Positions 46,291 through 56,066 of a DNA stretch of 58,516 nucleotides are shown here, piece after piece. Both the position numbers and the translations under genes were made by a program. How positions within the stretch are numbered: position 1 is the first letter of the stretch; the number at the start of each line of letters is the position of its first letter. The stretch is from Capniomyces stellatus (taxonomy: Eukaryota; Kickxellomycota; Harpellomycetes; Harpellales; Legeriomycetaceae): NCBI GenBank assembly GCA_001661515.1, contig LUVW01000042.1, positions 117,919 to 176,434 of the forward strand, read 5' to 3'. The notes under the pieces were generated by a model. The model had not been told where the DNA came from and did not search any database. It was given only the letters and a program-made list of their open reading frames with translations.

Positions 46291-48390
46291 ATGAATCTGT
46301 GCAAAATGTAAAGCTCTCTCTTTTTTTCATTTTTTTTTTTCACACGCTTTGTATATTTTACTATGTTTGAATGGAAATCATGTGTTTAACATTGGATGCT
46401 GTGCTATAGTTGTGAGGATTCACCCTCAAAGTATACCTGTCCACGCTGTGGGATTCTATACTGCTCGCTGGTGTGCTATAAAAGACAGGTTAGTCGGATA
46501 ATTGGCTTTCGTTGTTTTTGCCAGCACATTTAACATATATATATATATATATATATACAAACTTGAGATTACTTTTGGTTGTTCGAGAGGTATATGTAAA
46601 TGATATTTGTATTTCTCCCACTCGAAATCCAAATAGGAACATGTAAATTGCATCGAAGGTTTTTACAAAGAGCAGGTTATGGCGGAATTGGCGGAAAATG
46701 TCCCAACGGAAGAAGAGAAAAAAAATATTACAAATATAATAAAAGCACACTATGAAGAACTGATTGAGAATGGTTAGTGGCATATTATGGTACTTTGTTG
46801 GGGAGGGGAGGAGGTTCTTTTTAGAAATAATTAAGGGGTGTCAAATTGAATTACGCTATTCAGCTATGAACAAAGGCCCGATGGACTAGTTCTTACAACC
46901 ATGATTACACTTCTAACTATATACACAATTAAACAAATATATAGATGACAGCGAATATTTTGACTTTGTTGAGAGAATAAGCATGATAGATTTGAGTAAG
47001 TGGATGTTACATCAATATATCGAACCAAATATCTTAGAAAACTGCTTTATTATTGTTGAAAAGATAGATAGTAACTATAATAGTTTTTTTTAAAAAAGAT
47101 ATGGTGGTGAATAAACTGAACTTTAGACCAAGCAAGCTTTGAGGATATTTGGGAGCATTTAGACGATAGGGATAAGGCGGAGTTTCGTCAGTTATTTATG
47201 GGTGACGATGAGTCTTTAGAAAGAAAAGAAATCATCAAACACGCTGTACATAAACATCTACCATGGTGGGAAAACAAACAGCCACTAGTTGAGATGCTGA
47301 GCGAGGAGCTGGAAAAGGGTCTGGACAAGGATAAAATCGATATTTTGTCTCTTAGTGAGCCTGCTGAGCTTCCGGCTGATCTTGAAGAAAAAGGATACCT
47401 ACCTGTTCCTACAATCACAAAAAACATCAAAAGGATCGAAAACCTCTCTACTAGGCCTACCCATCCGTCTGTTTATAACTTGCTTGCAGGAATAATGTGT
47501 GTACTTTACTATTTTACTACTCTAAATAGCAATTGATAAGAACATGTTGCCTGAACCAAGCAAAGCTAAAACTGTGCTTGATGTATTGTTTGATTAGGTT
47601 GGGGTACGTTTTCATCTATCGGACGTTTCAGGGCGACTTTAAAACCTTTTTTGACGATGCTGCAAGTGATCTGTTTCTCTCAGTGCCATATTTAGGTCTA
47701 AAGACTGCTCCGATTTTTGAATCAGCAGAGGAATCAATAATAGTATGCCTTGGTGCAATCGAGGAGGTAAGCTGTAATAGTATATCTATATTAGTCAGAT
47801 TTGAGTGAATATATGTTTTTTTTTGTTCTGCTGCTGTTGTTGTTTTGACCTTGCCAATTAAAGCCTTTTGTTGTTGGTTATTGTTTTTGGTAATGTAGCT
47901 TCATCAATCTGCACTTGGTATATCTGAGAAAATCATATACTTGAATGACTTGAAGCAGATTCTATCAACCCTTTTTGGACCACTCTGTGTAGTGTCTGAT
48001 TTATACGATTTCGTCTATTCAGTGACCAAAAGGATAGATAAGAATGGTGCGGGTACTAAATCCAGCAAGTCTGAACCCAACACCCTTGTCAATAATGTTG
48101 CCAGCAAAACAGACAAAAAGCATCGCGATAAAATGTACAAAGACGCATTTAGATCGTCAAATAGACTGTACTTTTACTTATCGTTGTTGCAAGGGTTAGT
48201 TGAGGGCTCACAAACTCCTAAATCAAAGAACGATTGCTGCCCAGGCTTGGAAAGTTTGAAAGCGCAGGTTGACCAACTAATAGCTAGATTTGAGATCGAG
48301 TCCAAAAAAATAGAATTGGAGAAATCTAATGTGGTTCGTAAAACTAGTGTTAAAAAACCCAAGCAACCCAGTATAGTTGTTCTCGAATAG
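46291..48390 (+). CDS. ZNHIT2: ZNHIT2-like zinc finger HIT protein
   Basis: Seven exons: 46291-46307, 46410-46488, 46637-46772, 46945-46995, 47127-47496, 47598-47766 and 47899-48390, giving 437 residues. The first ~40 residues form a complete zf-HIT: C4, C7, C16, C19, C24, C28, H34, C37, with KYTCPRCGILYCSLVCYKRQ. It is built from three small exons joined in phase. The rest matches ZNHIT2: FYKEQVMAELAE, then a helical acidic region, then HPSVYNLLAGIM and YVFIYRTFQGDF, the conserved C-terminal block. ZNHIT2 links the R2TP/RUVBL chaperone machine to assembly of the U5 snRNP protein PRPF8. It is long for zf-HIT proteins, and the last 100 residues are Lys/Ser-rich. ZNHIT1, 3 and 6 are excluded by the post-finger sequence. 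Confidence 0.87.
46535..46557. repeat. AT dinucleotide repeat in a ZNHIT2 intron
   Basis: About eleven AT units inside intron 2. Confidence 0.95.
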
Positions 48391-48887
48391 TTGTATCGTT
48401 TACTTTTGCGACATTAGCTGAGGGTGTGGGGGGGAGGGGGGGGACTTTTTATTATTAAAAATTTTAGTTGGAAACTTTTATAAATGTATTTAGAAAGAAT
48501 AATTAAACCCTTCAGCTGCCCATTCATTTTTTCCGTTTGCAAGTTCATGAATTAACTCAAGGGATTTTTGTTTAGACAATCTTTCAAGTTAGGACGTAGT
48601 GTGGGTAAACAGTACCAAATAGATAGATCTGTCTATTTCAGTAGCTATTGCCAAGAAAAATACACAGTTTTATACCAGATATATGTTTAAGATAGCAAAA
48701 TATATTATGTATTAGGTAGATGTTGTAAAATCTAAAGGTGAAATCGAATCTACTTTAAAGCTCATAAAAGCAATTAAATTCAATCGAGAAAAAGAAAAGG
48801 TCTGTGGTTGATGTTTGTGAGCTGTAACTAAATAAAAAGAAAAGTGTCTGCTGCTCTAAAAGTAAGAAGAATTCAGAGCTTGGAATC
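48391..48887. other. Intergenic between convergent ZNHIT2 and mL40
   Basis: Contains a G tract pair (seven G at 48428-48434, eight G at 48436-48443) just after the ZNHIT2 stop; otherwise AT-rich. Confidence 0.5.
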
Positions 48888-49382
48888 TTAGTTCTTTGCT
48901 TGATCCGAGCTGCTGACAGAAATAGCCTTATGCGACCAGATTATCTTTGGGGGAGTTTCTGTTGGAACTCTCATCTGCTGTGGGAATAGAGCTGTTCGAG
49001 ATTTTCTACAAGCATCCTCCAAGAGATTCATGTCTGTTTTTTCCAGTTCGATATAAGCAGCTTCCATTGCTTTAAATTTATTTTCTCTTTCGATTCTTTT
49101 GATCTCGCTTTGCTTTTTGCGGTAAATCACGTTTGCGCTTTCAATGATCTCGTGTCTTTCCATATCTTTGTCAGACATCTTTGGCAATTTCTTTTGATCA
49201 CGCTCAAATAAAATCTTCCTCATCATTTCGTGTCGTGAATCTGTAGGTCCTAGTCCAGCTGCACCTCGACCTGCACCAGATCCAGATTTGGAATCCGACT
49301 TTGCAGCCGTGTTTATTATGCTAGTATGCAATCCCCTGTTGATTACATTTACTATGCAACTGCTTTTTCTCAAAACACTCAT
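48888..49382 (-). CDS. MRPL40: Mitochondrial large ribosomal subunit protein mL40
   Basis: Single-exon reverse frame of 164 residues. The N-terminus MSVLRKSSCIVNVINRGLHT is a good mitochondrial presequence. The core is a basic, charged helix (RHEIIESANVIYRKKQSEIK) followed by the family-typical FKAMEAAYIELEKTDMNLLE and the C-terminal LFPQQMRVPTETPPK. This layout (AM..A..EL..TD..L, FP..MRVPT.TPP) is the mL40 family, yeast Mrpl28 and Pfam MRP-L28. It belongs to the mitoribosomal large subunit, on the matrix side. I recognise the C-terminal motif rather than the full chain, so some doubt remains. Confidence 0.78.
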   Translation of the reverse strand: MSVLRKSSCIVNVINRGLHTSIINTAAKSDSKSGSGAGRGAAGLGPTDSRHEMMRKILFERDQKKLPKMSDKDMERHEIIESANVIYRKKQSEIKRIERENKFKAMEAAYIELEKTDMNLLEDACRKSRTALFPQQMRVPTETPPKIIWSHKAISVSSSDQAKN

Positions 49383-50170
49383 TTTATTACTTTTATTTAA
49401 AAATGTTTATACTTGGGAATTGATATTTGGGATTCGAAGAATGGAGTAAAAAGTAAAACGACGAATGTGTTTAGGGAAAAAAAAACACAAACTAAAAGTA
49501 GTTTGTTAATTTGAAAACGGATTATAATGATAAAAATGATCGAATCATTCATTGTTAATAAAAAAAAATTTGAATATGCAATTAATGTTGCAATCATTAT
49601 CTCTAGTTGGGATTTTTACCAATTGATTCCAATTAAATTACTAGTAAAAAGTAAAAAAATAAGCAAGTGATTTCATCCTTTTTCTCCCTCTACATTTCAT
49701 TTCGACGAAATCCATGTTACTTTTGATACATCCCACCATCTACATGGCAGCATACTAAAACAGTTTTAATCAATTTCACTTAGAATAAAGAAAGAAATCA
49801 CACATACAGATATACACATACATACCAAGTGATATAAAAAGACAGCAATCAGGTATAAACCAGACACTAATAACGCAACATACCTAATGTAGTATAGACA
49901 AACTAAGTATATCCAAATTTACAATTCGTCCTTGAGAAATTTCATATGATTGAATGAAGACTTTGGGCTGAACAAATGAGCAAAGTGCATTTTGGATTGG
50001 CTGAATGGGACCAAAGCCTGAATCTTGGAATCAGTTATTCAAGAGTTGGCTAAATATGGCAACTGGACTTGGTTTCAAACCTGAATTTCTTGAATAGTAC
50101 AAAAGCTGGCTAGCGCCTACACGCTATGCTTGGTTCAGTCAACCGTTTGATACTATATTGTTTGGAAAAG

Positions 50171-50205
50171 CTGGATTACACATTCTATTATTGTGTAATC
50201 GCCAG
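50171..50205. repeat. Inverted repeat (hairpin)
   Basis: Arms ATTACACA (50175-50182) and TGTGTAAT (50192-50199) with a 9-base loop. Outer bases CTGG and CCAG extend the pairing to 12 bp with a two-base bulge. Confidence 0.8.
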
Positions 50206-50832
50206 TTTAAACTGTACTTGTCTATTTCACCAAAACAAACAAAGTCTTTGATACAGTAGTATGCGCTGTATTTCGAGACAAGTCTAGAACATCACTGTTT
50301 GATATCAATACTGGATTGACAACTGTTGCCTGTAATATGAATATTGGGTTCTCAGCTGTTCTTTTGTGGAAATTACGAGTTTTACCAATTTGTACACTTG
50401 CTTTTGTTTTACCAATAAAGTCAGTATTTTTTTATTGAAATATTCTAGTAATTATTTTCTATATCGTACAAGCTTGTTTAAGTAGACCACTGGAAGGTAT
50501 AATGAGAGGATAGTGAATTTTATTGATACCCGTTTTAATACGCTAATTAAGCTGGAGGCGTTGTTTTTCTAGCAAGTTTTTTTCTACAAGTTGAAGCCAC
50601 CGTTCTGGTTTTAAGCCAAGTAAGAAATTTTAGAATTCTAGCATGACTTCTTTTTAAATTTCCAAATTAGTGTAGTACTAGGAAAGAAAATGGACTCATT
50701 AAAAAAAAAAGCAAAAGAAAATAAAGCTGAAGGCGTGGTTGGTATTGACATTAACTAGCAGTGTTGTTTGTTATTACTATTTACAGCCAGTATAAACTTA
50801 CTTTTAATATACGTTGAGAGCTTGTACTTTTG

Positions 50833-50844
50833 TATATAAAAAGG
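50833..50844 (+). promoter_or_regulatory. TATA box upstream of the KNH-type gene
   Basis: TATATAAAAAGG lies 134 bases before the start codon at 50978, with a long AT-rich leader between. It is a close TATA consensus and suits a regulated, highly expressed wall protein. Function is inferred. Confidence 0.5.
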
Positions 50845-50977
50845 ACCAACGAATTATCCCCATCCAAAAGCAATTTTGAGGTCTAATTACAAATTGTTTC
50901 AACCAAACCGTTTAATCAAGACTATATTACTGTTTACTTATACCTTGTCACCAAAAAAAAAATTCAACTGGTAGAAA

Positions 50978-51685
50978 ATGAGATCAATAGCTAGTGTGTT
51001 TTTATTAATTGCAGCTGTAGTTAAATCTGATCTTGTTATAATCAGCCCGACATCTAGCACAGTTTGGGAAAATGGAAAACCGGCTCAAATAGCGTGGGTA
51101 GATTCCAAAAAACTTCCATTAACTGGGACTATATCAATCTCATTGCGGCAAGGAGCAGACCCTTTTAATCTCGAAGATAGCTATGAACTAGCATCGGGAA
51201 TTCCAGCAATTCAAAAGTTTTTTAGACTGATAGTCCCAAATGATTTGACCGAGTCAAGTTTCTACACCGTTGAGATTAACAGTGGCTCTGATACCATATA
51301 CAGTCACTACTTTAAAATACGCGGTCCAGGTGGACAGGAAGGCACTGAAGCTAAAGAAAAAGTGAATAAAAGTACCGAGCCAGATAATGCAGCAAGAGAT
51401 GATAACAACTCAAATAAATCAAAGGAGCTAGATCCAGATTCTCCCAGAGCTGAAGTTGCTGAGGTCCATGAGCCAAAAAATGGCCATAAAGGAAAGTCTT
51501 CAGGAAACAACCCACCTCCAGCAGACAAAAATGAGGAAAAGAAAGACGATACTCATTCTAGCGACCACAACCACAACCACCATGACAACCACCATACCTC
51601 ATCAAATAGCGCTGCAACTACAAGCAAATCAACACAAAGCATTATGGGCGTTTTGTTAGTCGTAGCCATGCTTAACATGCTTTAG
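50978..51685 (+). CDS. Secreted KRE9/KNH-domain GPI-anchored protein
   Basis: Single exon of 235 residues. A signal peptide (MRSIASVFLLIAAVVKS) is followed by a KRE9/KNH1-type beta-sandwich domain at about 20-117 (DLVIISPTSSTVWENGKPAQ, AWVDSKKLPLTGTISISLRQ, FFRLIVPNDLTESSFYTVEI). Fungi use this Ser-Thr-rich GPI-anchored family in cell wall assembly. A hydrophilic stalk rich in Lys/Glu/Asp/Asn follows, then a His/Asn/Asp run (HSSDHNHNHHDNHHTSS) that could bind metal. The end is a GPI signal: small residues (SSNSAATTSK) and a hydrophobic tail (IMGVLLVVAMLNML). It should be anchored on the outer plasma membrane or wall. The precise role in beta-1,6-glucan assembly, as for Kre9, is not shown by the sequence. 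Confidence 0.82.
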   Translation: MRSIASVFLLIAAVVKSDLVIISPTSSTVWENGKPAQIAWVDSKKLPLTGTISISLRQGADPFNLEDSYELASGIPAIQKFFRLIVPNDLTESSFYTVEINSGSDTIYSHYFKIRGPGGQEGTEAKEKVNKSTEPDNAARDDNNSNKSKELDPDSPRAEVAEVHEPKNGHKGKSSGNNPPPADKNEEKKDDTHSSDHNHNHHDNHHTSSNSAATTSKSTQSIMGVLLVVAMLNML

Positions 51686-53830
51686 GTGGAAAGTAAATAA
51701 AAAGTTGAGAATATCTAGCTTGTGCACTTTGAACAAAGACGCGAGTCAAGGCTGCCAAATCTATTATTTCTACTACCACAGCTACTATTTTATTTGTTTA
51801 GATTTTATGTTGGTATTAGCCGATGCCGTATATTATACTAAACGATGTAATGGTGGATTGATTATACAAGAAGTTAAATAACAATTAAATACTTGAATAA
51901 ACGAAATAAACAAATAAAGGCTCGACATGATTTTAAATTGGCGATTCATAACTTGTACTGAATGCGACTTGCTGATAAAGTACCAGTCAAAAACGGGAAG
52001 GTTTTTAATCTTAATAAAAAAAAGAACGAGGGAGGTTAAAAGTGTGTAGGTGAATTGTAGTGTGTGAAGGTGTGTGAGGATGAACAAATGTTGGTCAATT
52101 CCTTTCAAAAAAAATAAAAAAAATGGTGGCAATCGATACACGTAGGAAGACGGAGATGCTTAAGCGCAAAAAGGATTGCCAATAGAAGTACAAAAAAGCA
52201 AATATTGGTCCAATAAAGACAGGAGTTCGGTAAAAGTAAATATGCCAAAAAGGAGTATTACTAAACCAAATAAATGCAATATCAGCGCAGACGTCCAATA
52301 GAAACAAGTGGTTAGGTTTGAAAGATTTGCAAAATTTCCAAAGAAGGTGTAAATTAAAGTAAAAGGAATGTAGATTTGTGGAAATCAAATATTCTACTCG
52401 AATAGAAATGGTGTTAAAAATAATCCAAAGGGTTTGGCTTGAAAAATAGTTGGGCGAATGAAGAGCAAGTAAAAGTAAAAGCAAACAAAAAATAACACCA
52501 ATTTTGTTTGAGGTAGGAGTAAAAGCGGGAGAAAAGCAAAAGAATAATATAGAAAAACGTGAGGAAGTAAAAGAACAAAACAGAAAAGCGTGTGGAATTA
52601 AAATATCAAAAGGAATAAAATAATAACAAAAATAGCAATAATTAAAATAAAAATAATAATAATAATAATAAAAGTAAAAATAAAAATAAAATAAAAAAGT
52701 GAAAAACAATAAGGTAAAATTAACTGGATACGCTATACACTGTATTTAAGTTGTAAAACCCAAGGGATAAAAAAGTACTGTTTTGCTGTAAAAAGAAATA
52801 AAAGTCCACTTTACACCGCTTTCAAAATAAATAATTTAGTCTGTTTACTTAACATCGTAAGTTGATTTTTTTTTAAATAAATATGTTTAAAGGAATAGAG
52901 GGGTTGCTGTACATTTAATGCATTTCAGGGTTTCATCTGTAAAGATGATGAGAGGGGATTTTGCTGCCAGATGGGAGAGATTGGGGTATAGCGTGCTGAA
53001 ACTGAATCGATAAAGAGATGGGTAGTATTATTGTTTCATTTGCCTAGTCTAGACACCTTACTTGAAAAAGAAAAGGCAAGACAGGGTAGCAAGAGTAATT
53101 TGTACTAGTAAGAAGGGAAATAATAGGAAAGGATAGGCGTGATTGTCATCACGAAGGGTCGTTTATTATAGAACACAACAAATGAGGGCGATCTTTTTCT
53201 TGAGTAAAGTAGGAATCTTCAATGGCTTATGGAGTTGAGTCCCAATATCATTGCTTTACCTTTTCATCCAGGGAGTGGTTGGAAAATGCTTTTTATTTTC
53301 TTTACCAAAGTATTCCGTAGAAAATGTACTGCAAAGCAAAGATGAAAACACTGGCCTACGCAAACAACGTTTGTTTATTCTAGAGTTAAGGGAACGATGT
53401 GACGACGTTTTATTTCAGATGGCTGGGATACTTACTCGAGGGGGGTTCATAGAATTAATGTAGCAAAATTTCATCAACAAACGCACCACCAAAACTCCAA
53501 TTTTGTTGCTTTCGAGTTCTTTGTTATAGAACAGGATGGCGGGTTATAATATACAACACCTATGCTCTGTACCGATATAGCACCTTTCCTTTTGTAAAAA
53601 AGAGAAAGAAAGTTCGAAAAGGCCATAACATCAACATCATCTCTCTTCACCTCCCCAAAATATTTTTATTATAAACCCATCCCGCCCGCAGTAACAGAAG
53701 AAAAAAAATAACAATATGATTTTCAAATTCAACTATCAATTTATAGCAGAGTTAGTTAGCAGGAGAAAACAAAACAACTTCATCAAACACATCGAAAGAA
53801 AACAACCAGCCAGTAAACAAAATATACAAG
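51686..53830. other. 2.1-kb intergenic region
   Basis: Between the KNH-type gene and the ALYREF gene. The segment 52600-52700 is an (AATAAT)/(AAAATA) simple tract, and its reverse translation into Phe/Tyr runs is an artefact. A 70-codon frame at 53251-53463 has balanced composition but no family match or splice support. Confidence 0.5.
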
Positions 53831-54942
53831 ATGTCAACAGATTTGGACAAGTCGTTAGATGATATTATCTCCTCTGAGCCAAAAGTAAGACACGGACGTG
53901 GAGGAGGAAGCGCAGGCAGACCAATTAACAGACCTCTCCGCAACAACAGAGCAAACACACCATACTCTCGCCCAAGAGGAGCCGATATTAGACCTCAACA
54001 GCAACAATACCAAACAGTGATGGTGCCCAACCCAGCAATGATGATGCAGGCTGTTACATCAGCATCGAGTTCGTCAAGATCCGGGGTTAAAGGCAAAATA
54101 ACAATTGACAATCTCGACTACAACGTTACTGAGGCAGATTTGAAGGTACTACACTTTTCCAAGAGTCTAACATCGATTTCCTTTTTTTCACTTTATCTGT
54201 TACTATTGGCTGAATATGCACGGGTATGGCAATGTAAATTTAAAAAACAAGAAATTTCTGTCTAAATCAAATAGGAGTTGTTTGGGCAAATCGGGCCAGT
54301 TCGCAGAGCTACTTTGAACTTTGATTCACGTGGTAAATCAAGAGGAAAGGGAGAAGTTGTATTTGCTAGAGCAAACGATGCCATCCGTGCTGTAGAGAAA
54401 TACAATAAAGTTCCATTGGATGGTAAGATATAACATAGAAACATGCATTTGCACATTCGTATTAAATTTCGACATTCATACATTTTTTACTCTTATTAAT
54501 GAACACTGTGCTATGTTTGTATTACAATGACTATTGTAGGCCGTCCTATGAAAATTGAGGTTCCGTATATGCCAGGGGCTGCAATGCAAATGCCTATGCA
54601 AATATCAGTACCAACAATGATCCCAATGTCAAATGACAGAAGACCAAACTTGTAAGATCCACATACGCGATGAACCCAAAGCCAACATGTATAATTTAAC
54701 CAAAGTGATAGTGTGTTAACTGTCGCATTACTAACTGGCTTTTTCTATTACCGATTTATAGACGCATGGACCAAAGGAACGTTAGAAACTCAGTTGGCAG
54801 AGGAGGAATCAGAAGAGGAGGACCACTGAGACGCGGTCGTCGTGGAAACCCAGAGCGCCGCGGACCTCTTTCACAAACCGACTTGGACGCTGATTTAGAC
54901 AAGTATATGCAGGTTGAGGATGGCGCAACCAAAGAGGCCTAA
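53831..54942 (+). CDS. YRA1: ALYREF/Yra1-type mRNA export adaptor
   Basis: Exons 53831-54145, 54275-54422, 54540-54651 and 54762-54942 give 251 residues. The N-terminal motif MSTDLDKSLDDIISSEPKVR is the conserved REF box (LDxSLDDII) that binds UAP56/Sub2. It is followed by an Arg/Gly-rich region. The RRM runs from KGKITIDNLDYNVTEADLK through ELFGQIGPVRRATLNFDSRG and KGEVVFARANDAIRAVEKYN to RPMKIEV. A Met/Pro-rich spacer and a second RG-rich block (GRGGIRRGGPLRRGRRG) precede the C-terminal REF box DLDADLDKYM. The layout matches metazoan Aly/REF and fungal Yra1/Mlo3 throughout. The nuclear protein couples TREX-bound mRNA to the Mex67-Mtr2 receptor. All splice phases agree. Confidence 0.94.
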
Positions 54943-55512
54943 ATTGACTCTAAACAAGCCAAAGCTTTACTAAAGTTTGTCTAGCTAAAATGCTGCCTTT
55001 TTAATTTACTTTGATTTTATAATCCTTTTTAAACCGACTTTAAGAAGTGGATTTGAGCAAATGGCTCACTTCAGTCCTTGTTTTTTTTTTCTCCGCTAAA
55101 ACTTCCATTTTATATATTAGTTTGTTTTATTTCGTCTAGTTCACCAAAAATTACACTAATGAAATCCTTAAAACCATTAAAGTGTAATGAGAAAAAGTTC
55201 CGAGCTTTCTAAATATCCTTTTACCTCACTGAAAACAGCTATATTTTTTTTTACATCTGGTCATTGTATGGTGGAACTTTTAACCAAGATGGTTTTTGTT
55301 ACTTTTCAGTAAGCACGCTAAATTTAAAAGTCATTGCATATGGCATGTTCAAGTTCAGGTTCTAACCTTTGAGGCTGTGTATTTTTTTTGGGAAAGACAA
55401 CCCAACAGCGATATTGTTTGATTAAAACGCCCTGTTTGTTTTTTGGTAACTTCGTGTGGTATGCATCTAATAGCCAATTTGGATAATTTTGGATTTATGG
55501 GTGATGCAATAG
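54943..55512. other. YRA1 3' UTR and unresolved 5' part of the IMP2-like gene
   Basis: AT-rich. Fragments resembling the missing start of an IMP2-type peptidase occur in different frames: GHCMV-like at about 55260-55275, GTFNQDG at about 55274-55295, NSDIV then TGA then LKRP at about 55408-55433, and NFGFMGDAI at about 55486-55510. They cannot be joined cleanly by splicing. See the findings. Confidence 0.4.
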
Positions 55513-55924
55513 GGCTCCTAATGATCCCGACTCGATCTTTATTAAAAGAGTTATTGGCCTCCCTGGAAATCGGATTAAGCCGTTACCCAACTCTATAGAA
55601 GATAAACTGCATCATGAGCCTATCAGGGTCCCAAAGGGCCACTGCTGGGTGGAAGGTGACGGGGGGTTTCATAGCGTTGATAGCAACAGTTTTGGAAGTG
55701 CAAGTGAACTAGATTAACTTTCTCTTAATTGTAATAAGTTGCGCTGTATTATGCTATTTTAAAGCTATATTAACGAGGTTCAGCGCACTTCTAACTGTTA
55801 TATCTGATAGATACCACTGGGACTGATTCACGGCCGTGCTAGCTTTGTTTTATATCCCTTTTCGAATTTCGGCCCCGTAAGCAGACAGATCCCAGAGTGG
55901 AAACGGAAGCGAATACTGGTGTAG
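55513..55924 (+). CDS. IMP2: IMP2-like mitochondrial inner-membrane peptidase, 3' exons only
   Basis: Exons 55513-55699 and 55811-55924 encode about 100 C-terminal residues: APNDPDSIFIKRVIGLPGNR (the catalytic Lys lies in IKRV), RVPKGHCWVEGDGGFHSVDS with the family box GDxxxxSxDSxxFG, then IPLGLIHGRASFVLYPF. This matches IMMP2L/Imp2, the intermembrane-space signal peptidase subunit that trims precursors such as cytochrome c1. The exons join only if intron donor GC (gcaagt, 55700) is used, giving SFGS-IPLGLI as in relatives. The N-terminal membrane anchor and catalytic-Ser exon (SM.PT) are not found intact. An intron 55459-55512 would connect to a weak upstream exon. This is either a gene with hard-to-see 5' exons or a decaying copy. 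Confidence 0.6.
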
Positions 55925-56066
55925 GGATATATTTGTAATCTAGATTAATATGTTTGCTGACTGACGAGATTTGGTATTGTATATAGTGTAAAAGCTTGTA
56001 ATGCTTGAGCTTTCATCTTTATTTCTTCTATTTTGTTAAATAAACACTAAACAAAAAGGCTGAAAC

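Larger units (their letters stand above)
49383..50977. other. 1.6-kb intergenic region upstream of the KNH-type gene
   Basis: AT-rich, no coding signature. It contains a hairpin (50171-50205) and a TATA box close to the downstream gene. Confidence 0.5.

Noticed and set aside
52095..52709. 204-codon reverse frame with Phe/Tyr runs
   Set aside because: Produced by an AATAAT/AAAATA simple tract; no conserved domain and no start context.
52940..53010. Possible C/D-box snoRNA (GATGATGA and CTGA)
   Set aside because: Box motifs are too short to trust; no terminal stem and no target match visible.
53251..53463. 70-codon forward frame
   Set aside because: Balanced composition but no family resemblance, no splice or promoter evidence.
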